This document shows, piece by piece, positions 1-5,993 of a stretch of DNA of 6,619 nucleotides. The notes beneath the pieces are model-generated. The model saw nothing but the letters and a program-made list of their open reading frames with translations, was not told the DNA's origin and did no database searches. Position numbers and translations under genes: made by a program. This stretch comes from CAZOEL01 sp964578835 (lineage in GTDB: Bacteria > Desulfobacterota > Syntrophobacteria > Syntrophobacterales > Syntrophobacteraceae): the NCBI GenBank assembly GCA_964578835.1, contig CAZOEL010000158.1, positions 1 through 6,619 on the forward strand. The letters are read 5' to 3'. The number at the start of each line of letters is the position of its first letter. Positions within the stretch are counted from its first letter, which is position 1.

Positions 1-91
1 CGTCTTTTTGTGCCCACCAAAACTGGATGCGCATTTCCGCCAAGCTGTACTAGAGTCGGACAACCAAAATCAAATAAAACAAACCCGGAGC

Positions 92-121
92 TTCAACTTT
101 CCGCCCGGATGAGGGTATACT
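92..121 (+). promoter_or_regulatory. Putative sigma-70-type promoter of the two-component operon
   Basis: A good -10 hexamer TATACT lies at 116-121. The best -35 is a weak TTCAAC at 92-97 with an 18-bp spacer. An A-rich tract at 61-85 sits where an UP element would be. The predicted start near 128 leaves a leader of about 30 nt before the kinase start codon. No sigma-54 type GG-N10-GC was found here, so the regulator operon itself is probably expressed by housekeeping sigma factor. The -35 match is only three of six bases, so confidence is modest. Confidence 0.4.
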
Positions 122-145
122 AGAGTTTTTACAAAGTTACAATTT

Positions 146-150
146 GGGAG
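146..150 (+). promoter_or_regulatory. Ribosome binding site supporting a TTG start for the histidine kinase
   Basis: GGGAG lies six bases upstream of TTG at 157. An in-frame TAG at 121 closes the frame upstream. The next in-frame ATG, at 184, has no comparable Shine-Dalgarno sequence, so the TTG is preferred. Confidence 0.6.
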
Positions 151-156
151 AAAGCA

Positions 157-2031
157 TTGAGAAGGTCGCTTTTGGTCAACAACATGCAAGTCAAACTGAT
201 GCTGCTTTTCTTTGTGGTGACTCTGGGGCCGCTCTGCGCAGTGGGAATATTCTCCATACGAACCGCTGAGGAGCTCATCTTGAGCATGGCCGCCAATCAG
301 ATCGAGCATGTAGCGGCAGACAAGGCCGCATTGCTCGAGCGATGGATATCCGAGCGGAAGGCGGACATCGAGGTCTTGGCGGGCTCATCCATTCTGAGGT
401 CCATGGACCCGGCGCAGATCGCCCCCTACCTTTCATTGGTCAGGAACAAGTACAATGTATACAGGGCCATTTCGGTGACTGCCCGAGACGGAACCCCTAT
501 CTGCCACATTCCGGAGAGCGCGCCGGCTTTCGAGGAGCGGAAGCCTTTCGCGCCGTCTGACGCCAGCGGACTGTACATGTCGGACATTGGCATGAGCTCC
601 GACCGGAAGGAGTCTTTCTTTCGGATATCGGCCCCTTTGCTTGGAAAGACCCGGGAGCTGGAAGGCGTCGTGAGCGCATCGGTTGGGACCGGCGCGGTGC
701 TCTCGGCCGTGTTGAAGGTATCCCTGGGAGAGACGGGCGAGTGCTACCTCGTCAATCGTGAGGGCGCTTTCCTTGCCCACAAAGAGCCCGAAAGAATACT
801 GAACGAAAACATCGCCCAGTCGGAGAGCTTCAAGAACATTTCCGATGCGCAAAAACGCAGGATCACCTACATCGATTACAGGGGCATAGAGGTCATCGGA
901 GCGTCCAAGATGGTTGGCGGGACAAACTGGGCGCTCGTGGTGGAACAGGACAAGGATGAAGCCTTTCGCAGCGTGGGCGAGCTTCGACGCTATATCATCC
1001 TCGTTATCTGCCTCTCCATTTTCGGGGCGTTCATATCCGCCTGGCTGCTCTCGCGATATGTGGCCAAGCCGATTCGAAGGCTGAGCAAAGCGGCTCATTC
1101 TCTCGCCGGGGGCGAGTTTGAAGCGTTGCATTTCAAAAAGACGACGCGTAGCGATGAAATTGGCCGGCTCTATGACGCTTTTGGAGAAATGGCGCGGCAG
1201 CTCCAGGACCGCCAGCAAAGGCTCGAGGAAAAGGTCACGCGGAAGGAAGAAGCGCTCAAGGAAACGGATGTGAGGCTCAGGCAGACACAGGAAGCGGCGG
1301 CTCGCTCCCACCAGCTTGCAGCTCTCGGCCATCTTGCCGCCGGAGTCGCCCACGAGATCCGGACTCCTCTCACATCGCTCAAGATGTTCCTGCAGTCCAT
1401 TGAGAGCGATATGGAAATTGCTTCCGAGTACGAGGAGGATTTCGACGTGGCCATGAATCAAGTAAGGCGAATGGAGGCCACGATCAACCGATTTCTCGAC
1501 TTTGCAAGGCCTCAGGATCCCGTGTTCACGCAAGTGGACGTGAGAGAACTGGTCGAAGACGCGCTGCTCGTGGTGGGGCCGAGGGCCAAACAACAGGAAA
1601 CCATTGTCAGGACCTACTTCGACGGGCTATTGCCCCGCATTCGAGGCGACAGGAAACAGCTTGAAGAAGCCTTGCTGAATCTCATGGTGAACGGCCTGGA
1701 AGCGGTTGCCTTTGGAGGCGAATTGAGGATTTCCGCTCGCACTGAAACCTCCCCGGTGGAAAACGAGATGCGGGAATTCATCCACATAATCGTTGAGGAT
1801 ACCGGGCCGGGGATTGAGAAAGCGGCTTTGCCGAACCTCTTCGATCCCTTCTTCACCACCAAGTCGACCGGTACGGGCCTGGGGCTCTCCATAGTATACG
1901 CCACTCTCAGGAGTCATGGAGGAAGAGTCGACGTGGAGAGCAGCTCAGGCAAAGGAACCGCCTTTTCTTTGCTCTTACCCGTGCGATCCGAAGGAACGTT
2001 TGAACAAGATGGAAAAGATACTGATCGTTGA
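157..2031 (+). CDS. Membrane sensor histidine kinase (Cache-like sensor, HAMP, HisKA, HATPase_c)
   Basis: Sensor kinase of a two-component system, 624 aa, in the inner membrane. Seen: a hydrophobic segment at about residues 12-33; an extracytoplasmic region at about 35-275 with dCache-like segments (SLGETGECYLV, TNWALVVEQ); a second membrane helix at about 279-299; a HAMP linker to about 352; a charged coiled coil to about 390; an H-box GVAHEIRTPLTSL with the phospho-accepting His399; an N-box with Asn508 and Asn512; a G1 box EDTGPGI at 547-553; an F-box FDPFFTT at 562-568; and a G2 box GTGLGLSIV at 572-580. The kinase core resembles NtrB/ZraS-type kinases that pair with sigma-54 activators. 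The amino-acid-binding pattern of some dCache domains is not evident, so the ligand is unknown. The start is TTG with a good Shine-Dalgarno. The gene overlaps the regulator by 23 bp, implying one transcript and coupled translation. Family assignment is very secure; the signal is not assignable. Confidence 0.95.
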   Translation: MRRSLLVNNMQVKLMLLFFVVTLGPLCAVGIFSIRTAEELILSMAANQIEHVAADKAALLERWISERKADIEVLAGSSILRSMDPAQIAPYLSLVRNKYNVYRAISVTARDGTPICHIPESAPAFEERKPFAPSDASGLYMSDIGMSSDRKESFFRISAPLLGKTRELEGVVSASVGTGAVLSAVLKVSLGETGECYLVNREGAFLAHKEPERILNENIAQSESFKNISDAQKRRITYIDYRGIEVIGASKMVGGTNWALVVEQDKDEAFRSVGELRRYIILVICLSIFGAFISAWLLSRYVAKPIRRLSKAAHSLAGGEFEALHFKKTTRSDEIGRLYDAFGEMARQLQDRQQRLEEKVTRKEEALKETDVRLRQTQEAAARSHQLAALGHLAAGVAHEIRTPLTSLKMFLQSIESDMEIASEYEEDFDVAMNQVRRMEATINRFLDFARPQDPVFTQVDVRELVEDALLVVGPRAKQQETIVRTYFDGLLPRIRGDRKQLEEALLNLMVNGLEAVAFGGELRISARTETSPVENEMREFIHIIVEDTGPGIEKAALPNLFDPFFTTKSTGTGLGLSIVYATLRSHGGRVDVESSSGKGTAFSLLLPVRSEGTFEQDGKDTDR

Positions 2032-3451
2032 CGATGATGAAGGGCTGGTGCACTTCCTCTGTCGATTTTTCACCCGGCAGGAGTACGAAGCGCGCTCCTG
2101 CAACAGCGGCTCGACGGCCCTGGAGATGGTGGCGGCGGAGCCTTTCGATCTGATCCTGCTCGACTACAAGATGCCGGGTATGAATGGGCTCGACACGCTC
2201 AAAGAGATTCGAAGGCTCCAGGTGAAGACCCCCATCATCGTCATGACCGCTTATGGCACGATGGATACGGCGATCGAAGCTATGAAGCTCGGGGCCTACG
2301 ATTATCTTCTCAAGCCTTTTGACAGGAGCGAATTGGAGCGGCTCGCCAAGGACGCGCTCGAAGTGAATCGACTCATGAAGGAGGTTGTGAGCTTTCCCGC
2401 ATCCGAGCCAAAACGCCTGCCGGTTCCAAAGGGAGAGGTCAAGATTATCGGCAGCCACAGGCGAATGCAGGAAGTTTACAAGCTCATCGGACAGGTTGCC
2501 GCCAAAGACGTCACGGTTCTCATCACAGGCGAATCCGGCACGGGAAAAGAGCTCGTCGCCCGAGCTATCTACCACCACAGCAGCAGGAAAGATAAGCCCT
2601 TTCTTGCCGTCAACTGCGCCGCCATTCCAGAGGCTTTGTTCGAGAGCGAGCTTTTCGGTCATGAACGCGGCGCATTCACCGGAGCCGAGCGCGCTCACAT
2701 CGGAAAATTCGAAAGGTGTCATGGAGGCACGCTTTTTTTCGATGAAATCGGCGAAATGCCCCTTTCCACTCAGGTTAAGCTTCTGCGCGCGCTCCAGTAC
2801 GGGGAAATCGAAAGGGTTGGCGGATCTCAAACCATAAAGGTCGATGCAAGGATCATCGCTGCAACCAATACACACCTCGAAACGGCGGTCGAAGAGGGCA
2901 GGTTCCGCGAGGATCTCTACTGGAGGCTCAAAGTAATCTCGATCCACCTTCCCCCGCTTCGAGAGCGCTCAGACGATATCCCAGCTCTGGTCGACTATTT
3001 CTTGAGGCGGTTCGGCGATGAATACCGCACCCCCATCCGACGCATCGAGGAATCCGCTCTTATAAGGCTGGAATCTCACACATGGCCGGGGAACGTGAGA
3101 GAGCTCGAGAATACGATGAGGCGCGCCGTTCTGCTTTCTTCAGGCGACATTATCCTGGAGGAGCATCTCAAGTTCGACTCCGCCGGCCATGGAGCCTCTA
3201 CGGCCACAAGCCCGGATGCTCTATCCGCGGAAATAGAAAGAAGGATAGCTGATCTCGTTCCCGATCTGCTGCGGGCGTCCGGCGAAAAGGCTCATGAGAG
3301 CATTATCGACATGCTTGAAAGAGCCCTCATATCGCGCGTTTTGAAGGAGTGCGGCTACAATCAGGTGAAGGCGGCCAAGGTCCTGGGCATCAGCCGCAAT
3401 ACGCTCCGGCATCGGGTGAAGAAATTCGGCATCTATTCTCCTCCCGGGTAA
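2009..3451 (+). CDS. NtrC-family sigma-54-dependent response regulator
   Basis: Bacterial enhancer-binding protein, 480 aa, the usual length for the family. Seen: a receiver domain at about 1-120 with acidic Asp8-Asp10, phospho-accepting Asp52, Thr80 and Lys102; an AAA+ sigma-54 interaction domain at about 145-380 with Walker A GESGTGKE (174-181), the sigma-54-contacting loop GAFTGA (221-226) and Walker B FFDEIGEM (Asp245, Glu246); and a C-terminal Fis-type helix-turn-helix at about 439-476 (AAKVLGISRNTLRHRVKKFGI). The intact GAFTGA predicts a true activator of sigma-54 RNA polymerase. ATG 2009 is chosen because the receiver's first beta strand begins two residues later. A longer frame from 1916 would add 31 residues lying inside the kinase gene. 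AAGGA at 1991-1995 is distant, so translation is probably coupled to the kinase. The cognate kinase is almost certainly the upstream gene. Its targets are unproven, but a sigma-54 promoter lies 230 bp downstream. Confidence 0.95.
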   Translation: MEKILIVDDDEGLVHFLCRFFTRQEYEARSCNSGSTALEMVAAEPFDLILLDYKMPGMNGLDTLKEIRRLQVKTPIIVMTAYGTMDTAIEAMKLGAYDYLLKPFDRSELERLAKDALEVNRLMKEVVSFPASEPKRLPVPKGEVKIIGSHRRMQEVYKLIGQVAAKDVTVLITGESGTGKELVARAIYHHSSRKDKPFLAVNCAAIPEALFESELFGHERGAFTGAERAHIGKFERCHGGTLFFDEIGEMPLSTQVKLLRALQYGEIERVGGSQTIKVDARIIAATNTHLETAVEEGRFREDLYWRLKVISIHLPPLRERSDDIPALVDYFLRRFGDEYRTPIRRIEESALIRLESHTWPGNVRELENTMRRAVLLSSGDIILEEHLKFDSAGHGASTATSPDALSAEIERRIADLVPDLLRASGEKAHESIIDMLERALISRVLKECGYNQVKAAKVLGISRNTLRHRVKKFGIYSPPG

Positions 3452-3619
3452 GCCAGCGCAGCCGAGGTCTGCTGCATTTGCACCACTCCTGCTCAAAACC
3501 TGCACAGAAACACAATCTCCTTTTATCGCCCCGCTCGACCTGCTCCCAAAGCCCCAGCCGCCATGCAGCCATGTGCAGCCGTAGGGCAGCAAGCTATTGA
3601 CTTTGTGAATTCCCCATCC

Positions 3620-3631
3620 GCGTTCAAACGC
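3620..3631. promoter_or_regulatory. Palindrome GCGTTCAAACGC, possible activator site
   Basis: Perfect 5-bp arms around CA, centred about 86 bp upstream of the predicted sigma-54 transcription start. That is within the range where enhancer-binding proteins bind. Only one copy is seen, whereas such activators usually use two or more sites, so assignment is tentative. Confidence 0.25.
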
Positions 3632-3685
3632 AATTGCCAATTTAAAATCCACTACTTAGGGCGACAAACATCTTTCTTGATCCTT

Positions 3686-3700
3686 TGGCGCGCTTTTTGC
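3686..3700 (+). promoter_or_regulatory. Sigma-54 (-24/-12) promoter
   Basis: The sequence TGGCGC-N5-TTGC matches the consensus TGGCAC-N5-TTGC at nine of ten defined bases. It has the invariant GG (3687-3688) and GC (3699-3700) exactly ten bases apart, preceded by T as in the extended consensus. Transcription should begin near 3712. That gives a leader of about 53 nt to ATG 3765 and rules against a GTG start at 3711. An imperfect inverted repeat (CCTTTGG / CCAAAAGG) frames the element. It is the natural candidate target of the NtrC-type activator encoded just upstream. Confidence 0.75.
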
Positions 3701-3764
3701 CCAAAAGGTAGTGACGTTTTGGTCATTGCAGAAGACACTTTGGCGCCCACTGGAAACCGGCAAG

Positions 3765-4115
3765 ATGAAAAGCCCAATTGAAGCTCCGATTGAACATTGC
3801 AGAAAGACTCGAGAAGAAGAGCTTTACCGAGAAATCCGGCGCGCCAACGCAAGGCTAAACCACTTCAGAGGCGTGGCCGTGAGTGTGCTGGATGAAGCGC
3901 GGAGACTCCTGTCGGAGATCTGGGACGAGCTTCAGGATGCGCGCTCATACGAGGAGATTCTGGAGGGGGAAGGCAGTTCTTTTGATTCCATCTCTGAAGG
4001 CAAACGCAGCCTGCTTCTGGAGAAGCTCCACCTCCTCGGCGCTCAGATCGATTACGCCAGAAGGCTTTGTGATGGCTCCATAGGGAAAGAATCTCATGAG
4101 GAAGGAGACCAATGA
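3765..4115 (+). CDS. Small protein of unknown function, first of a paralogous pair
   Basis: A 116-aa soluble, highly charged, probably mostly helical protein; I do not recognise the family. It has no signal peptide or membrane segment. Landmarks are HFR (33-35), EIWDELQ (51-57), LLEKL (84-88) and IDYARRLCDG (95-104). It aligns over about 70 residues with the next gene with only one residue of net gap, so the two derive from a duplication. It carries extra N-terminal (rich in Glu and Arg) and C-terminal (GKESHEEGDQ) tails. The frame is open upstream to GTG 3711, but the sigma-54 start near 3712 makes ATG 3765 the likely start; its Shine-Dalgarno is weak (GGAAA at 3752-3756). The stop overlaps the next start as ATGA. 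It is first in the presumed operon with glutamate dehydrogenase, which suggests, without proving, a link to that enzyme. Confidence 0.8.
   Translation: MKSPIEAPIEHCRKTREEELYREIRRANARLNHFRGVAVSVLDEARRLLSEIWDELQDARSYEEILEGEGSSFDSISEGKRSLLLEKLHLLGAQIDYARRLCDGSIGKESHEEGDQ
4101..4107 (+). promoter_or_regulatory. Ribosome binding site of the second small protein
   Basis: GAAGGAG lies inside the 3' end of the first small-protein gene. It is 4 nt before ATG 4112 and 10 nt before the in-frame ATG 4118, so either could be used. The choice changes the protein by only two residues (MIMAK versus MAK). Confidence 0.6.
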
Positions 4116-4420
4116 TCATGGCTAAGCAGCTCACGGTCATCTCGAGAAATGGGCCGGCTGAGGGACGCAAGATCCTGCTGCCGGAGGAGAAGTTCAGACA
4201 CTTCAGAAACGTTACCGGAGTTGTTCTCCAGGATGCTCAGGACACATGGGTGGAGCTCTGGCGGGAGCTGCAGGGGGAAGTCGTCGATGGCGCAATGATT
4301 CTTCCCGGCGCGGAAGAAGGTTTCAATCCCAAATGCGGCTGGCCGGAGTTCCTGGAGAAGATGTGGATCCTGAAGCACAAGATCGACTACGCCAGGCGGT
4401 ACTGCGATGGAACGATGTAG
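4112..4420 (+). CDS. Small protein of unknown function, second of a paralogous pair
   Basis: A 102-aa soluble protein with no signal peptide or membrane helix; family not recognised. Landmarks are HFR (30-32), ELWRELQ (48-54), FLEKMWIL (80-87) and a C-terminal IDYARRYCDG (91-100), ending two residues later. Ungapped comparison with the upstream paralog gives 12 of 25 identities over the HFR-to-ELQ block and 13 of 22 over the final block. The middle (about 55-77) is divergent. It is richer in Trp than its partner (residues 46, 50, 77 and 85). It overlaps the upstream gene by 4 bp (ATGA) with a strong Shine-Dalgarno, so the two are co-translated, perhaps in a fixed ratio as a heteromer. Glutamate dehydrogenase follows after 83 bp on the same strand. 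Function cannot be assigned from sequence. Confidence 0.85.
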   Translation: MIMAKQLTVISRNGPAEGRKILLPEEKFRHFRNVTGVVLQDAQDTWVELWRELQGEVVDGAMILPGAEEGFNPKCGWPEFLEKMWILKHKIDYARRYCDGTM

Positions 4421-4443
4421 GCAAGGGTTTAAACAAAAGTCGG

Positions 4444-4475
4444 ATGGCCGAGCTGAGATAGAGAATAACGGCCAT
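4444..4475 (+). repeat. Short inverted repeat in the spacer before glutamate dehydrogenase
   Basis: ATGGCCG (4444-4450) and CGGCCAT (4469-4475) are perfect 7-bp arms around an 18-nt loop. They end 12 nt before the dehydrogenase Shine-Dalgarno. With no following T-run it is not a terminator. It could be an mRNA processing or stability hairpin, or chance. Confidence 0.3.
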
Positions 4476-4487
4476 GAAGCTCAAAAC

Positions 4488-4494
4488 GGGAGGA
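4488..4494 (+). promoter_or_regulatory. Strong ribosome binding site of glutamate dehydrogenase, with ATGTAA between it and the start
   Basis: GGGAGGA lies 9 nt before ATG 4504 and fixes that start over the in-frame ATG 4474, which has no Shine-Dalgarno. Between them, ATG 4497 is followed at once by TAA, forming a start-stop codon pair in a different frame. Confidence 0.7.
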
Positions 4495-4503
4495 AAATGT
4501 AAG

Positions 4504-5763
4504 ATGTCAGAGAGCAGCAACCTCAACAATCCGTTCAAAATTGCCCAGAAACAGATCAACGACTGTGCGGACATCCTCAAATTAAGCCAAAGCACGCGGG
4601 AAGTGCTCCTTCGCCCCATGCGTGAATTCCACGTGAACTTCCCCGTTCGCATGGATGACGGATCGACGAAAGTCTTCCAGGGCTTCCGCGTCCAGTACAA
4701 TGACGCCAAAGGCCCCACCAAGGGCGGCATTCGGTTCCATCCCGAAGAAACCATCGACACGGTTCGAGCGCTTGCAGCATGGATGACCTGGAAATGCGCT
4801 CTGCTCGATCTCCCCTTGGGCGGCGGTAAAGGCGGCGTGATCTGCAACCCCAAGGAGCTCTCCTCCTTCGAGCTCGAGCGCATAAGCCGCGGCTATATCA
4901 AGGCTATCGGCGCCTTCATCGGTCCCGAGAAGGACGTTCCGGCCCCTGACGTCTACACCAATCCCCAGATAATGGCCTGGATGGTCGACGAGTATTCCTC
5001 CATCATCGGGAAGAACCAGTTCGGCGTCATTACTGGAAAGCCGCTTTCCCTCGGCGGTTCGCCCGGACGCGGGGACGCCACGGCAAGAGGCGGTCTCTAT
5101 GCGCTTCGCGAAGCTGCGCGCATCGTAGGCATCGATCTCAGCAAAGCCACCATGGCGGTTCAGGGATACGGAAATGCCGGAAGCTATGCGGCAAGCCTCG
5201 CCGAATCCATGTTCGGCTCCAAAATCGTAGCCGTTTGCGATTCCAGGGGCGCTGTCACCTGCAAAGACGGCGTGTGCGTTCTCAAAGTCAACGAGCATAA
5301 GGAAAAAACTTCATCGGTAATCAGCTGCGAGGGGACCGAGGTCATGAGCAATGATGATCTCCTCGCGCTCGATGTGGACGTGCTCGTGCTGGCCGCTCTC
5401 GAAAGCACCATTACCGAAAGAAACGTCGACAAGGTGAAGGCAAAAGTCATCGTCGAACTTGCCAACGGCCCGACCACTCCGGAAGCGGACGAAGTTCTCT
5501 ACAAAAAAGGCATTCACGTCATTCCTGACTTTCTCTGCAACGCCGGCGGCGTAACCGTCTCCTACTTCGAGATGGTCCAAAACGCCTATATGTACTACTG
5601 GGATGAGGCTGAAGTGCATGAAAAGCTCGACAAGAGAATGACCAAGGCCTACCATGAGGTCCTCGAGACTTCCCAAAAGTATGGGATCAACATGCGCAAG
5701 GCCGCCTATGTCGTCGCCGTATCGAGAGTTGTCGATGCAATGAAGGTGCGCGGCTGGGTGTAG
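4504..5763 (+). CDS. gdhA: Glutamate dehydrogenase (Glu/Leu/Phe/Val dehydrogenase family)
   Basis: Cytoplasmic, probably hexameric enzyme of 419 aa, the usual length. It interconverts glutamate and 2-oxoglutarate plus ammonia using NAD(P). Against Clostridium symbiosum GDH, as I recall its numbering (K89, K113, K125, D165, S380), the equivalents are Lys73 (TKGGIRFHP), Lys97 (TWKCALLDLP), catalytic Lys109 (GGGKGG), catalytic Asp149 (DVPAPD) and Ser353 (VTVSYFE). The spacings 24, 12 and 40 between the first four match exactly. Lys73 and Ser353 bind the side-chain carboxylate, favouring glutamate over leucine or valine. The Rossmann glycine motif is GYGNAG (221-226), followed by VAVCDSRG; cofactor preference is not clear. 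Conserved ELANGPTTPEAD and PDFLCNAGG follow. It lies 83 bp after the paralogous small genes and is probably co-transcribed from the sigma-54 promoter. A repeat element begins 4 bp past the stop. Confidence 0.95.
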   Translation: MSESSNLNNPFKIAQKQINDCADILKLSQSTREVLLRPMREFHVNFPVRMDDGSTKVFQGFRVQYNDAKGPTKGGIRFHPEETIDTVRALAAWMTWKCALLDLPLGGGKGGVICNPKELSSFELERISRGYIKAIGAFIGPEKDVPAPDVYTNPQIMAWMVDEYSSIIGKNQFGVITGKPLSLGGSPGRGDATARGGLYALREAARIVGIDLSKATMAVQGYGNAGSYAASLAESMFGSKIVAVCDSRGAVTCKDGVCVLKVNEHKEKTSSVISCEGTEVMSNDDLLALDVDVLVLAALESTITERNVDKVKAKVIVELANGPTTPEADEVLYKKGIHVIPDFLCNAGGVTVSYFEMVQNAYMYYWDEAEVHEKLDKRMTKAYHEVLETSQKYGINMRKAAYVVAVSRVVDAMKVRGWV

Positions 5764-5809
5764 CCTTCTAGTGGACCGTCAACATCGTTTCTTCCGGTGG
5801 AAGCGGGCC

Positions 5810-5830
5810 CCCTCTCCCTCAGGGAGAGGG
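5810..5830. repeat. Perfect hairpin of the CTCCCTCAGGGAG class (copy 1)
   Basis: CCCTCTCCCT and AGGGAGAGGG are perfect 10-bp arms around a single C (effectively a TCA loop). The arms are followed by TCGGGGTGAGGG, a pattern I recall as a dispersed intergenic repeat in proteobacteria. With no T-run it is not a classic terminator, but as the first strong hairpin past the dehydrogenase stop it may protect the mRNA 3' end. Confidence 0.65.
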
Positions 5831-5904
5831 TCGGGGTGAGGGCAGTATTCTTTAGAAATTGAGGGAAGTATTCTTCTAAAAGAGGATTTCCCGTCATCCC
5901 GCCA

Positions 5905-5919
5905 TCTCCCTCAGGGAGA
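5905..5919. repeat. CTCCCTCAGGGAG repeat (copy 2)
   Basis: TCTCCCT-C-AGGGAGA repeats the core of the hairpin 95 bp upstream, inside the same MITE-like element. It is followed by GGAAAAAAA, so on the + strand it lacks a terminator U-run. Between the copies AGTATTCTT also occurs twice (5844-5852 and 5867-5875), showing internal duplication. Confidence 0.55.
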
Positions 5920-5993
5920 GGAAAAAAACTGCAATCTGGACATTCGAAGTTGACAGTCTACTAGTTCTATTGTGTCACAATGTCGGCTCTGCT

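Larger units (their letters stand above)
3452..3764 (+). other. Gene-free regulatory region between the regulator and the small-protein operon
   Basis: This 313-bp stretch has no convincing coding frame. It holds a near-consensus sigma-54 promoter, a 12-bp palindrome upstream of it, and several TGCA-containing motifs (TGCATTTGCA at 3473-3482, others near 3500, 3564 and 3574). I found no clear intrinsic terminator for the kinase-regulator operon, so read-through into the next genes cannot be excluded. Confidence 0.6.
5768..5964. mobile_element. MITE-like non-coding element with 20-bp terminal inverted repeats
   Basis: The left end (5768-5787, beginning CTAGTGGACC and ending AACATCG) matches the reverse complement of the right end (5945-5964, beginning CGAAGTTGAC and ending TACTAG) at 17 of 20 positions, plus one G-U if transcribed. 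The 197-bp body has no reading frame for a transposase. CTAG at both extremities is either the last four bases of the terminal repeats or a target duplication; being palindromic it cannot be resolved here. It starts 4 bp after the glutamate dehydrogenase stop. The transposase family that would mobilise it is not identifiable. Confidence 0.6.

Noticed and set aside
433..1593. Long antisense open frame (386 codons) opposite the kinase gene
   Set aside because: It lies wholly inside a gene with unmistakable kinase motifs. Its translation is low complexity with no recognisable domain, as expected from codon bias on the other strand.
1916..2008. 31-residue N-terminal extension of the response regulator
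   Set aside because: Receiver domains start within a few residues of the first beta strand, which begins right after ATG 2009; the extension lies within the kinase gene.
1907..2947. Antisense open frame (346 codons) opposite the response regulator
   Set aside because: It mirrors the conserved receiver and AAA+ coding sequence and shows no motif of its own.
3480..3494. NtrC-type operator GCACCA-N-TGGTGC
   Set aside because: Only the left half GCACCA is present; the sequence after it (CTCCTGCTC) has no matching right half.
3349..3600. Forward open frame running from the regulator's 3' end into the intergenic region
   Set aside because: It overlaps the HTH-coding end of the regulator in another frame. 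Its product is rich in Ser, His and Pro with no ribosome binding site.
4582..5298. Antisense open frame (238 codons) opposite glutamate dehydrogenase
   Set aside because: Shadow of a highly conserved enzyme gene, with no ribosome binding site or domain seen.
5808..5930. CRISPR-like array from the repeated CTCCCTCAGGGAG modules
   Set aside because: Only two unequal copies, no regular spacer, and they sit within one inverted-repeat element.
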